Source: Ectobius pallidus
Taxonomy: Eukaryota; Arthropoda; Insecta; Blattodea; Ectobiidae
DNA: 64,000 nt
NCBI GenBank assembly: GCA_964059195.1
Contig: CAXKWD010000007.1
Coordinates: 152,825,269 to 152,889,268, forward strand
Direction of reading: 5' to 3'
Numbering within the stretch: position 1 is the first letter of the stretch; each line of letters opens with the position of its first letter. Of this stretch, positions 32,341 through 43,451 are shown in pieces. Below the pieces are notes generated by a model. That model ran no database searches. It saw only the letters and a program-made list of their open reading frames with translations, and was not told the origin of the DNA. A program made the translations under genes and the position numbers.

Positions 32341-33511
32341 ACGATATTTCACCCAATAGGCCATAATTTGGAACTTATCAGGGGGGGGGAAATAGCATGG
32401 ATAGAATTCAAGTACCATTATCAGTGCGATGGAATTTATGATGGGGGCCCGAGGAACCATCCCTCATATAATGGCCAATGTCTCCCAAAAATTTAGCCTT
32501 CCTAAACACATTCTGCAAGACACTGCTTTGGAGGCATTGAAAGGATCTTTGGCCATATTTTGAAACCATGCATATGGACCATATATTTAATTTATTTTGC
32601 TTGTGTTTGCTTATATGTGTGTTCAAGTGCTACATTATTATGTTACATAGTCGGGTTCATTGGTATTAAGTTTATATTTGTTTATTTCCTTCTATATTTC
32701 AATGTTTGGTACTCTTTGCAGGAAAAATTGAAAAAAAAATATTACATATAATTTTAAAGATGAAAGTCCAGAGAAGAAATGAAATAATAATTTTTAAAAA
32801 CCTCAACTTTCATCCACAAACCAATTGAACTTCAAAGTTAGAACATCCAGCTCCATAGTCTGGAACTTCTCGGGGAAAAAATAGCATGGATAGAATTAAA
32901 GTACAATCATGTATGATACGTCACTTTAAAGATGAAAGCCCAATTAAGAAATACTACAATTTAAAAATCACGATTTTTTCACCCAAAAATCAATTCCATT
33001 TCCCCTTAGATTGAGTGTTGTCCCAGCCGATGCAGAACTTAGGTAGGCTATCTGAATGAAATCATCACGTTGGGATAAGAGTAGACAAAACTGCTGAATA
33101 TGTTGACACGAATAGCGAAGCCTTGCACAATACAGAGGAGAGAACTTATGCAATCCATAAACACTGTCTGGCCAGCCCTATGGAATTCCACCGTGTCCCG
33201 GATTTTAGGAAGTACTTGGCATTTTCAAGGGCGAGGACCTGACCTGTCCGCAGGGCTTCCACGAATGTCGACCAAGAATTCAATCGGTTTGGTTTGTAAA
33301 CTGTCGGTTGTTGAAAAGAATGGACAATAACAGCATATGTTTCCAGTAAACCATTCGCATTCAATATTTTCACTACCTTCGAATGTATCATAATGTACCG
33401 GTATATATGTGCACAGTGGCGCCAACTTTTGAAAAACATTGGGTGGGCTCAAATATTTTAAACATTTTTATACTCCAGTCCCTTATTTGGTTCATGAAAT
33501 GGGTTTATATA
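32341..33511. other. Unassigned sequence with short internal duplications
   Basis: 'aaatagcatggatagaatt' occurs at 32390 and 32880, and 'aaagatgaaag' with its context occurs at 32757 and 32928. Overlapping frames at 33100-33452 on both strands show no motif I recognise. 'gtgcacagtggcgccaac' near 33411 looks like a hAT-type terminus but has no partner. Confidence 0.4.
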
Positions 33512-33519
33512 GTAATGAT

Positions 33520-34065
33520 TAGGGGCGGATTTCTATGACATGTCATATTTTTCCCCTTTGCATTATTTCAGGCTTCCGACTAATTTAAACCCTATTCCAA
33601 GCATCCTGGTAAAAATGGAACGGCTTTTATTGTGCATATAACTGCATATTTAGGAAATTTTCACCTGTTGTAGCATATTTAGTATGAATATGCATATTTA
33701 GGTCATATTTTTTGCACATTTGTGTCCATATTACAGAAATTTTGAAGTTTCATATCATATTTTGTAAATTTTGCATTAAAATGATACTTTTTGAGAATTT
33801 CTAATATGAAAATGCATTCATTCAAACCATAATGAGCTGAGATGAAATGTAATAAACTGCAAATATTTTCAGTATAGACAGATATTTTAAATAATCAACA
33901 CTCTATTTTAATAAAATGTATTGTAATGAAACTTTTTAAAAAATATACATAATGTGTAAGTGGTAAAGTCATATTTTAAATTTTAATGGTCATATTTTAA
34001 TGTTTTTTTAGGTTATAAACGCATGCATATTTCCTATTTTTTAGGTCATAGAAATCCGCCCCCTA
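33520..34065 (+). mobile_element. hAT-type element, type H
   Basis: The TIRs are TAGGGGCGGATTTCTATGAC and the complement of 'gtcatagaaatccgccccct' plus A, with one extra G/C in the right end. The exact TSD is GTAATGAT (33512-33519 and 34066-34073). The words 'gcatattt' and 'ggtcatattt' are repeated through both subterminal regions. No coding capacity. Confidence 0.9.
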
Positions 34066-34129
34066 GTAATGATGTAACTACAGATAAATACAGAATTGTA
34101 CAGGAAATGATTTCATTGTTTGTAACCAC

Positions 34130-35415
34130 TAGGGACCGGATTTTGATGACCTAAAAATACTAAAAAAAAAGAGCTAAAATGACTGCAAAATGCAACAAAA
34201 ATGCCCACAAAAAAATCCAAAAATTTGTATGAAAATGCTACTCTATTCATCAGATTTGTGTTCATTCTAGATTTATGTTGTTCAATTATAGGCTTGTAAT
34301 TAGTTAATTGGAACATACGATTAAATGCAAACAGCAAACACCATCTTTCTGTACCCAAATTATAATATGATTTATTTATTTACGCTTATTTAGAGTTACG
34401 ATAGTATTCAATATAAGTCAATGCACAAAAACTCTATATAATGCTAGAAACAATACAAATGGAGAAGTTATCACTAGGGACCGGATTCTTAGGTTTTTAC
34501 CTATTTTTTTCCTTACTTCCAAAACAAAAAGCGCTCATACACTTTTTCGAATCATGACCATAGGATTCACCCACATTAATTCTGTGGCACCTAAAAATAC
34601 CTAAATGGTGTATAAAAACCTAAATATACCTAAACGGGATATATAACCTAAAATATCTAATTTAGGCTACTTTTCGTCTTTTTTGTTAAATTTCTCAGTT
34701 GTGAAATCGATATTTTGCGGAGAGACAATTTTTGTCGGGTTGAAATTCATACCACCAGCGTTTCGTTCAACCCATTGTCGTCTAGGATGGACAGTATCAA
34801 GAGAGAAAGTGTAAGAGTTACCGGCATATTCATTTTCAAATATTCAATTATTGGTTACATTGTTGCCGTGTATGAACAAGGATATAGATTTCCGTGTTTT
34901 AAAGCGCTTCTTGGCCTTTATTTACTACCCTCTTATTCATACTGAGTGGTCACAGTGTGAGGTTTAAGAAGATGTATTATTATGCCGAAACAAATGAAGT
35001 CGAGTTTATTACTGCTTCTTTTGATTGTTTATGCTTTTTTTCTTCAATTGTCTATAATATTGCCCTAAAGCAAGTTTACACAAATTTAAGTCAATTTTGT
35101 TAAGTTAAACTTTACAAGTATTGAATCCTGTGTAGCACATTCAAATTCATTAAACCAATTATTCTACCCGAAAACGATATTTTTGACAAAAAACCTAAAA
35201 AAAACTATTTCACCTAATGGAAAACCTAAAACAGTGTTTTTAAAAACCTAAAAATCCGGTCCCTAGTTATTGGCTTGATATATTTTTTGAATTGCCTAAA
35301 AAATGAAATGTGGAAAAAGATCGTTAAATGGCCAAAAAATACCAACTAGTGACATTACATTCTAAAATAAGATCTGAAAATGAAAAAAAGATACGAAAGT
35401 GAGCAATGTCATATC
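34130..35415 (+). mobile_element. hAT-type element, type D, copy 2, split by a type C element
   Basis: It starts TAGGGACCGGATTTTGATGA after GTAACCAC and follows copy 1 (5750) through 'ttcatcagatttgtgt', 'cagcaaacacc' and 'tttacgcttatttagagtt'. After the type C insertion it resumes with 'gacattacattctaaaata' and 'gatctgaaaatgaaa'. The right TIR is lost. Confidence 0.75.
34475..35265 (-). mobile_element. hAT-type element, type C, copy 2, nested in type D
   Basis: Reverse-orientation copy of 13508 with TIRs TAGGGACCGGATTCTTAGG and the complement of CCTAAAAATCCGGTCCCTA. Flanks GTTATCAC (34467-34474) and GTTATTGG (35266-35273) share the first five bases only, so the TSD is decayed. A 76-codon frame in the middle is on the opposite strand to the element and is not supported. 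Confidence 0.85.
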
Positions 35416-35420
35416 ACCAA

Positions 35421-35844
35421 AAAAGTTTTGTAATGCAATTTACACGACTTTTATAATTTTTTTGTAATTGCAGTATAATTCAGCTAACTACAGAACGTAA
35501 AGTATTATAATTACTTAAATGGTAGGGCACACTTCATTGGTTTCGGAGGATATTTTGAAAATTTAGAACATATCTGCATGCGTATCTCATCTTCTGATAG
35601 AGTTAATTATAACTGTCGGTCGTTAATTATAAATATATAACTTAATACAAGCAAGTACGCATTTATTTCACACGAATCTCACCGTCCGTTCTGCAAATTC
35701 AGCCAAGTTGCAAGCAGCTACTTTCTGTTACTGCTTTATATTTTGAAGCGATACTTATTTTCTGACTTCGCAGTATTAAACAAGTTCCCCCCCCCCCACA
35801 CTGGCGGGTTTGAGACATTTAGCGAATTCAGCAGAGAAAATAAA
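35421..35844. other. Unassigned sequence
   Basis: No features recognised except a C-run at 35788-35798. Confidence 0.4.
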
Positions 35845-36560
35845 ATCAGGTATCCTGATGTAAAAAAGTTTTGCTTTTGTTTAATCAGTGATAATTGCAA
35901 TTGAAAATAAGTTATTTTTGTAATCGATTTCCGAGTTAAGCTCCAGATCGATTCATTAAGCAGGGCTTGCTGAAGAACAAAGTTCTAGTTTGATAAGCAT
36001 AATGTGAAGGAATATGTGGATAATGTTATTTGTCAAAGCTAACTGCATTGCAACTTCTAAAGCCCCATGAACACTGTAAAACAATATGTTGTCATGAGAA
36101 CTGATGGAGTCGATAAATTATAGTAATAATATTATATTACCATTAAAAAGGCACCAGACTGGGCATTACTCAGAAAGCGGTGAACCGATTTGGTCCAATA
36201 TCAACTGGCTTCCTCCCATCAACGTTATAAATGCGTATACCAAGTTTCATGAAAATCCGATAAAGCTTATTTGAGTTATCGCGCGTACAGACACATGAAC
36301 GGACGGATAGACATTTTCCCGTCCCTCACACAACCTCATAAAGTACCATTCTGGCACTTAATACACTTGGAAAAAATTTAAATTCACTACACATTATCAG
36401 AATAAGGTGACAGGGAATAAACCATGGGCCCAATTATTGTGTTAACTGTTTTCTTTGTAGTCCGGCGCAGGTTTTGTATATTGTGTGAAATTGAGTCTCG
36501 CCAAATAGAGGATTAAATGCACTTTCAATCTATTTCTATTATTTTAGTATCACAATGAAA
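35845..36560 (-). repeat. Fam-B repeat, near full length
   Basis: It reads 'aaaatcaggta' through 'tccgagttaagctccagatc', 'acactgtaaaacaatatg', 'aagtttcatgaaaatccg' and 'gttatcgcgcgtacagac', then 'cattctggca' and 'attattgtgttaactg' with 'agtccgg' near 36460. The copies at 43452 (+) and 47940 (-) share this order. No transposase frame; the class is unknown. Confidence 0.75.
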
Positions 36561-37016
36561 ATCTGCTCTACAAAATGACCCTCCCGGTGGTATTTTTAAG
36601 TCCGACGATTCTGCCAACTAATGATAAAATCAGGTACAAAGTATTGAAACCAAAGAGTTTTTCAAATTTAGAAATTTAATATTCAGTCATTTGTATTTGA
36701 AATAATTTAGTACAATTGGGCAGTTTTTTTTATTTATTTTTAATTTTTCTGGGTAAACTATATTTTTGAAACAAAAGTTCATCGGTAAATTTATACAGCA
36801 AGCATATAAGAATCCTACATAAAAAAATTAATGAATATCTTATAAACAAATTGATATATTCATGAAATTTTAAATATTCGTTTTTGTTTACATTTTAATT
36901 GAGTTTTTTTTTTTTTTTTCTATTTTTCTAAATTCAACTTTCTAGGACTAATAGTTTAGAAAACTACTCTGAACACTTTGGTCATCCCTTAACTGACTCT
37001 TTTTCATGTCAAAAAA
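36561..37016. other. Unassigned AT-rich sequence
   Basis: Contains a T-run near 36906-36920; nothing recognised. Confidence 0.4.
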
Positions 37017-37560
37017 CTAGCAAGTGCCCGCGGCTTCACCCGCTAGATGTTTAATTTACACCATTTATTTAACGTAAAAATAAATAAAACATTATATTTA
37101 TTAACCCTCACATCATTTTCACATAACTTTCAGCAATTATATAATTTTATTCTTAATTATGTTGTTTTACGTAATAAATATAAATAATTAAACGAAGAAA
37201 GCATATCTTATGCTACCATATCGGCATACAGATTCGAAATGCAACTATTCTTGAACCTTAAGAAAACATGCATATACAATTTTACTATAACGATTGCTAA
37301 TTAAAAACCTAAAAATTCGGCTTCGAGGTGCATTTCACGAATAAATTGCGCCCCCGGGTTAAAAAAAACCTTAGGTTCGAGTTCTCTAGCCCCCCCCCCC
37401 CCCCAAAAAAAACAGCTTAGTGAGTTTCGTCCAAACCATTCAATGTTTTCCCATTTATGCATGCATTCATGGTCCCCTTCTGTCCACCTACGTAAAAAAA
37501 GAAAGATCTCTGCGAGTCGTAAACAAATGAATCAAGATAGCAACCGAGCAAGGCCACCTT
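37017..37560 (-). mobile_element. Helitron fragment with 3' end at 37017
   Basis: On the minus strand the 3' end reads '...gcgggtgaagccgcgggcac' then TTGCTAG, followed by T: a GC-rich hairpin, a short spacer and CTAG before T. Further in, 'tgtttttttt', 'tttggacgaaactcacta' (complement of 37422-37440) matches the Helitron at 50308, and 'ggttcgagttctctagccc' resembles 60572. The 5' end is not identified. Confidence 0.65.
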
Positions 37561-38278
37561 GAATTAATTTCACAAATGAATCTTGTCTTGTTAATAGGAA
37601 GCGTTAGATTTGCAAGAAACACAAGTCCAAATATAATATTAGATGTAAAATGAATTGGTGAATATCAATTTATTTAAAGGGATTTCGAAAAACCGGACTT
37701 TTGACCAGTCGGGATGTTCGTTCGGACACCACAAATTTTATTTAATACCCTGTTCGGTCGAAAACCGGACAATGGGTAACCCTAGGTCCAAAAGGTATTT
37801 TTTTCACGAACTATTAATATTATCTACTTGTCGCAAGTGAAATGTGATATCTATACAGCTGATGAGTTTGAAGGTCACATAGCAGTGATGACTGTTGTGA
37901 AATACGATGAGGTGCTGTATCTGCAAGTGCACAATGCACATTGTATTGTCTTTAGTTTCTTCGCGTGTTTGTTAATGACTGAAACAATACCTATCTCTAC
38001 TCTGATAAGGGATGACCAAAGTGTTGAGAGCAGTGGCGGCCCTTCCCCTTGCTTGTTTCTTTTACGTTGATTTGACTGTTTTCGTCTAAAATAATTACCT
38101 AATAAAGAAGACTTTTAGTCTGCTGAGTAATTTGGAGGAATCAACCAGAATATCTAAAAATCATTTTGCATTTTTTTTTTATTTCCAGGGCAAGACCCTC
38201 GGACCCCCTTTTTTGTTTTTGGAGATATTCCCACCCCTAGTTGAGAGGGCGAATCCATGATTAAACATTGAAATGACT
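37561..38278. other. Unassigned sequence
   Basis: Two overlapping plus frames (37655-38070) have no recognised motif. Repeated 'accggac' words near 37695 and 37765 face each other and may be ends of a small unidentified element. Confidence 0.35.
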
Positions 38279-38825
38279 TCCTTTTCTTTCCCTCAGTTTT
38301 ACCTCCCACTGGTAGGCATATTTACGCGGTACACGCCACCTGGGCCTTACAGGACTGGGACCCATTGGAGGAGGACGTTTCTATGTATCACGTACATATT
38401 TTTCTGACCAGACAAACGACTTACAGGGACTCTCCGGATGAGAGATCAGCCCCATGCCGGGGCCACTTCCGAGACAATACGAATTAATTATATTATTTGG
38501 TAATCTTAGCTATATTATTTGGTAAGATTTGAATGTATCCACCTCTGGTTAGTGGAAGAGAAGGCCTTAAGGCCTTAACTACACCAGAGGGAAATATAAA
38601 TAAATAAATAAATTAAATACATAGGACGAGACACACCGGTCACACACACACACACACTCCTTCCGAAGAAGGTGCGGATGGATGGAGGTGATAAGATGGC
38701 AAATGATATCCGGGGACCAGTAGACCTAAAGTTACCCGACAATTGTCTCATAGGTGAGGATAATCCCCGGAATAAAACCCACCTAGGTAACTTGTCCCGA
38801 TCAGGAATGGAACCCCGGGCTAAAA
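38279..38825 (-). mobile_element. tRNA-headed SINE (type S2), copy 1, interrupted
   Basis: On the minus strand the head lies near 38800-38825 ('ttccattcctgatcgggaca' corresponds to the B-box side) and the body matches 59985-60405: 'cacctaggtaacttgtcccg', 'gggaccag', (CA)n, 'cataggacgagacacac', 'gatcagcccc'. A TAAA-tailed retroposon end (38481-38619) interrupts it between 'caatacga' and 'acataggacg'; AATTAA occurs at both edges. Confidence 0.7.
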
Positions 38826-39114
38826 TAAAATGCCAGTTGTGCATAGCAATGAAGATGCCCTGAAGATGACATAAAAGTGTCGAAAGGTCTAGGCAGCGTA
38901 AAAAAAAAAAGGCTGTTGAGCTGACGGTTTTAATTGTACATCTCTTTTTCTCTTGAGACCCGGTATTATAAAGACAGTTTAAACTCTGGTTTATGTTTAA
39001 ACTTTAGTTTTTCATGTTATTGCGTGTTATAAACCTTCACCTCCAGTTAATCTTCAGTTTAACTTTACTAGAACTTATCTTCGGTTTAACTAGAGGTTAA
39101 GGCAATGTTTCAAG

Positions 39115-39306
39115 ATGGCAATCCCAGCTATAAATATGAATATTGCAGATGTATTTGAGGAATTGCTGGGCGATAAGGAGGAAATTATTCAAATAATTGA
39201 AAGACCTCGGAGACCCAGAATTTTCCGAGATAGACATAACCACCTTCAGATGTGGAATGAACACGAGTTTTTAGATAGATTCAGAATGACGAAGGCACTA
39301 TCCTAA
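39115..39306 (+). pseudogene. Harbinger transposase N-terminal remnant
   Basis: The 63-residue reading starts at the ATG after 'caag' and includes 'ERPRRPRIFRDRHNHLQMW' then 'NEHEFLDRFRMTKAL', ending in a stop. The pattern R-R-P-R...R-x-R-x-N...W-x-x-x-E-F-x-x-R-F-R-x-x-K is the conserved N-terminal part of HARBI1-like/PIF transposases that precedes the DDE nuclease. A full protein has roughly 350-400 residues, so this is a truncated derivative; the downstream sequence shows no nuclease motif. Its location just inside the Harbinger TIR is the expected place for the start of the gene. Confidence 0.75.
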
Positions 39307-39584
39307 CCTTATTCAATCACTGCACTGTAGGCTACTCTTTTTCAAGATCCACGAGAAGTTTAGTTTCTTTTGTAGAAAAATTAGCACATCGTTTATCATT
39401 CTTTTCGTTAATGCTAGCCATTTTTGGTGCAAATACAATCAATGTTCTTTTGTTTGTGGGTTAACAACGATCGAATGTCATATTTTCTCACCCAGCAGGT
39501 CTACCAACACTATTGCACTACAGTTTAACTTGACCAGAACATTATAAAATCGGAGCTGCAGTTGAACTTTAGATTAGGTTTAAC

Positions 39585-39867
39585 TAGTAGCGGCTCGTGG
39601 CTCAAAACGAAAGTGTGCTGCAAATACTATTTCATACAGCAAACTTAAAATATTTTTAAAAATTATTAGTAGGCCTATCTAAACTGCTCGTCTCTTAATC
39701 CATCTCTGGGAACTCTCACGCGATTTTCTCTGCCCTAATTATTTTTTTGCTAATTTCTCTCGTCTCGTCGAACGTTGTGTGAGTGGTGTGACGAGAGAAA
39801 ATAGCAAAAATTAATAATAATAATAATAATAATACCAATAATAATAATGATAATAATAATATTAATA

Positions 39868-39921
<54 letters not shown>

Positions 39922-40498
39922 TAGGGCAGGGAAAATCGCGTAAGAGTTCCCCGAAATGGAATAAGAGACGAGAAAATAGTATTTTTAATGATCGAGGTAG
40001 AGGAAGTCGCTTAGTGTTCCCAGTGCGACAGAATACTTAATCGGGGTTGTGGAATCCGGGTTTTTCTGAATTTAACACATTCTAATTTGGCGGTGAAGAT
40101 GAAAAGCATTGCTTACTCGCTACATCACGGTCCCCTACCATCAGATGGCGGAAGATCTTCTCACATAACTGACAGCGCGCCCGCCGGTGAGACGTGAACC
40201 TCCCTCAGAATCCCACTCTGGGCTGCCCGCTGCCGCAGCTCATTATGCAGGTTAAAACTCCCATATACGCCAAGCAGTCAAGGTCGAGCATGATGTCACA
40301 CCCTACGATCGCTGCGCTGTTCGCAAAATGCATTCACGAGGCGGAAAAGCTAATATTCACATTACCGACTCTTGACTCCCAAACTACCAGCTAAGAAATT
40401 CTCGCAAAAGAAAATATAATATTGCGTTTGAAAATAACATTATACAACGAGCAGAAAACAAGCTGCAGTATTGCAGCACATAGGAGAAACCGCCACTG
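39585..40498. mobile_element. hAT-type element nested in Harbinger, with long internal hairpins
   Basis: The ends TAGTAGCGGCTCGTGG and the complement of 'aaaccgccactg' fit the common hAT terminus CAGTGGCGG. The exact TSD is GGTTTAAC (39577-39584 and 40499-40506). The interior (39685-39975) holds an imperfect inverted repeat of about 57 bp per arm around a second hairpin and a long (AAT)n run (39811-39921). A 66-codon frame at 40194-40394 is unsupported. Confidence 0.85.
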
Positions 40499-40546
40499 GG
40501 TTTAACTTAATCTAAAGATAAACTTTGTTTATAATACAGGGCCTGA

Positions 40547-40909
40547 TGAGATAAAATGTTGCTTTATAAACATGATGGTTGGTTTTTCAAATAGCTAGAG
40601 CGTGATACTGTATATTGCAGATATGGAACATGAAGGGTGGACGAAAATAGGCAAAGATTTTTTCCGAAGATGCGAAATGAAGGTTTCTGGGAGTGTGGTG
40701 GCAATAATAACGCAGTAAACTGGAGGGACGTGACTGTTTGGCGTTTGCGCGCGCAGCACCTGTCGTACCGAATTAGCCGCCCCATTAACACGGCCATCAT
40801 TCAAGCCTACACGCCAACGCGTAGCGTGATATTTCACATTCTACCAGCTCTCTCTTCAAAAGTATTTCAAGCTGCTGATTCGAAATATTCCTCTTTAACA
40901 TATTTCTAT
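40547..40909. other. Unassigned sequence with overlapping frames
   Basis: Frames of 78-94 codons overlap on both strands at 40564-40921. Their mutual overlap and lack of motifs argue for chance. Confidence 0.35.
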
Positions 40910-41635
40910 GACAATTCCTAAGCCAACTAAAAAATATTATCTATTTTATGGAACCCGAAGGTTCATTGCCGCGCTAACCTGAGTCCGCCATTCAACCCTA
41001 TTCTGTGCTAACTCCATCCAATCATCCCCACAAATCCTACTTCCCATAAATTAGGGATGGGTCGATACCAGATTTTCTCGATACTCGATACCGATACATG
41101 AGTTTTTCCTCGATACTCGATACCTTCAACATTTCCAGTTTCAATAAATAGGTACATTAAACATTAAAATTTGAGAGAACTGTGTAATACCAACTAAATT
41201 AATTATGTGTGCATATTCAATGAGACAAAATTTAATATCATCAGTAGTCTATAATTATTTTTAACTCTACATTAAAACTAAAATTAGTTTTTTAAACAGT
41301 CCACTTACAAGTTTTTGTTAAAAAATACTAGAATTCTCACTTAATTGCAGAATTACAAAAGTATCGAAAAAGTATCGAGCGAGTTTTCTGAAGTATCGTT
41401 CGATGCCGATACCATGCAAATATCGAGAGTATCGAGGTATCGAAAGTATCGAGGACCCATTCCTACTATAAATCCGTTCTAAGATTGTCCTCCCACCTAC
41501 GTCTAGGTCTTCCACGTAGTCTTTTACCTTCGGGTCTCCCAGTAAATACTTTTGAGATATGTCTTTTCTCCCCATGCGTGCTACATGTCCAGCCCATTTC
41601 ATCCATCGCGATTTAATGACCCTTACTATATCTAC
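40910..41635 (-). mobile_element. Retrotransposon family R copy split by a hAT element
   Basis: On the minus strand it reads 'MKWAGHVARMG' (from 41602) and the complement of 'acctacgtctaggtcttcca', is interrupted at 41052-41465, then continues to the 3' end at about 40910. GHVARM followed by GxP...RPRRRW-type residues is the usual C-terminus of endonuclease-type non-LTR ORF2 proteins. Frames are broken. Confidence 0.8.
41052..41465. mobile_element. hAT-type MITE with TAGGRATGGGTC ends and TATCGA repeats
   Basis: The ends TAGGGATGGGTCGATACC and the complement of 'tcgaggacccattccta' are flanked by CCATAAAT (41044-41051) and CTATAAAT (41466-41473), 7 of 8 matching. 'gtatcga' and 'tcgatac' words fill about 80 bp inside each end, a clear case of subterminal word repetition. 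Removal rejoins the family R tail. Confidence 0.85.
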
Positions 41636-41794
41636 TGAAAATATTTATGTAGACACTTCATTCATACGTCATCCTTTTGATTCGCATTAACGACAAGAAG
41701 TATTTTGAAATCAGTATGTTCTGTTTCCGAAAACTTGCCGACCAGCTATCGCTGAGAAAATTTCTCCTCTTCCTTCAATAATAATCATAATATC

Positions 41795-42107
41795 TAAACT
41801 AAACTCCGTAGCGCGACATCCCCGAAGGAACAAGGCCTACCACCCGACCGCTGCGCCATCTCCTATAGGCAGATGGCAGAATTAGGGGCATGTGGTTAGC
41901 ATGCCGACACCCACGGCCGTTAATGGTGGTTTCCATGACCGGAGCCGCTACTTTTCTATCAAGTAGCTCCTCAATTTGAATCACGAGGCTGAGTGTACCC
42001 CTACCAGACCTCCCTATCTCAGAAAAATCCGAGGAGATACCGGGGATCGAACTCGGGCCGACGGATCCGTAGTCAGCGACGCTAACCACAAGACCACGCC
42101 GGCGGTC
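41795..42107 (-). mobile_element. tRNA-headed SINE (type S3) with 12-bp TSD
   Basis: The minus-strand head begins near 42107: 'gtggtcttgtggttagcgtc' as A-box region and 'gagttcgatccccggtatct' as B-box. The flanking AATCATAATATC is exact at 41783-41794 and 42108-42119. The 118-codon minus frame and 86-codon plus frame here are repeat shadows. Confidence 0.88.
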
Positions 42108-42210
42108 AATCATAATATCACGGAGGATGAAATGGGCAGGACATGTTGCACGCATGGGGGAGGAAAGACATATCTCAAAAGTGGGAGACCCGAAGAGAAA
42201 ATACTTAAAA
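42108..42210 (+). mobile_element. Retrotransposon family R fragment
   Basis: 'acggaggatgaaatgggcag', 'gacatgttgcacgcatggg' and 'gggagacccgaagag' match 44098-44200. Only about 100 bp remains, adjoining the SINE. Confidence 0.75.
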
Positions 42211-42538
42211 AAAATTGTTGGACATCGATGTTTTAACTATCGACGCTCATTCCTAAGAACTCAATTTAGTACTCGTATAACCCAATATTAACACCAACAG
42301 AATTTATTTTATTTTAAATACAGGCTGTTTATAACGCAGTTTCATTTGCTGCTCTCAAGGTTTCAAGATTGTTCCGTGTTCTATAATAATACACATCTGT
42401 GTTATAATGGAAATCTGTTTCGAAGCGGATATCATTATGATAATTTTGAGCCTATTATAATAGGCCTAAGCATATTATACCTGGGTAGTGTGGTAAAACA
42501 AAAGCAATATTCTGTACGAGATAAATCCATTCCCTGAC
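42211..42538. other. Unassigned sequence
   Basis: One TAGGCCTA palindrome (42471-42478); a 63-codon frame is unsupported. Confidence 0.4.
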
Positions 42539-42546
42539 CCTATCAG

Positions 42547-43230
42547 TAGACCTGGGATTTTAGGCTCTAAAAAAATTAGTTTTAGGCACCTAAAATAGGC
42601 TTTTAAAACAAGTAAATAGACTTTTACCAGAGAAAATAGGCACTTAAAATAAGCTTTAAAAATGTGTAAACAGACAGAAAATAGACTTTAAAATACTACA
42701 ATATGCTCTTCAACTGTAACGTGAACTTTTTGACTGTAAAAAACGTGATATACCTATTCTTAACAGAAATAATTGCAAAATAAAGACAGATTTAAAAATA
42801 CATTTAAAAAAAAAATAAGTTTTGGATTATATGAAAAATTGACACAGTATGTCCCTTCTTACTATATATCTACTATTTGTTGTTTTGAGCTAATCCTCCC
42901 CCTTCAGTCAGCATTCCTTTGGCGACAATTGTTCAGGAAAATCAAGTTTCTGTGAAAAACCCCCCCTCTGCTGTTCTGCCCTTCATTCAAGGATGTCCAT
43001 TAAATGATTGTAAAAGTTACAGAAAATGAATTCTTATTTTAAATGTACAAAATAGGCATTTTAGGTACTAAAATAGTAAAAATAGGCTCCAAAGGCCCAA
43101 ATAGGCATTTTAGGGCACTATAAAACTCTGTAAATGTAAGTGATATATCATGAAATGTCAACATATTTACAAATTTTCATGTTATTTCATAAGGAACAAA
43201 ATAGGCATTTACCTTAAAATCCCAGGTCTA
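42547..43230 (+). mobile_element. hAT-type element, type F
   Basis: The TIRs are TAGACCTGGGATTTTAGG and the complement of CCTTAAAATCCCAGGTCTA. Flanks CCTATCAG (42539-42546) and CCCATCAG (43231-43238) match at 7 of 8. The words 'aaataggc' and 'ttttaggc' recur at least ten times, close to both ends. Confidence 0.88.
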
Positions 43231-43451
43231 CCCATCAGTCACTACTTCAAAGTTTGATTGCAAGAAGTGCACTCGTGTGAGATCGCACGCTCAGCATCTC
43301 TGTTGTCATGGTAACCCGAGACTCGACACGTGGAAATGCAAATACACTCAGGTTTCACAGTGTACCGACGCGCATGGTTAAAACAATCAGCCTAACCAGG
43401 AGCGTTCAACTATCATTTTTCAGCTACATTTTGGAAAACAATCAATTTCAG

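Larger units (their letters stand above)
38957..40543 (+). mobile_element. PIF/Harbinger-type element, partly deleted, hosting a hAT element
   Basis: The TIRs are GACCCGGTATTATAAAGACA and the complement of 'ttgtttataatacagggcc', flanked by TGA (38954-38956 and 40544-40546). A 3-bp target and these ends fit PIF/Harbinger. Inside is a transposase N-terminus (39115-39306); the catalytic part is missing. 'gtttaac' words recur near both ends. A hAT-type element (39585-40498) was inserted later. Confidence 0.75.

Noticed and set aside
33100..33452. Possible gene from overlapping 75-97-codon frames
   Set aside because: Frames overlap on both strands and in two phases, none has a motif I recognise, and no splice or start context distinguishes them.
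40564..40921. Possible gene from three overlapping frames
   Set aside because: They overlap on opposite strands, lack motifs and adjoin the Harbinger end.
41799..42155. 118-codon minus frame
   Set aside because: It lies almost wholly in a tRNA-headed SINE with a clear TSD. Long frames in the S2 SINEs (59917-60219, 62156-62500, 38575-38844) were rejected for the same reason.
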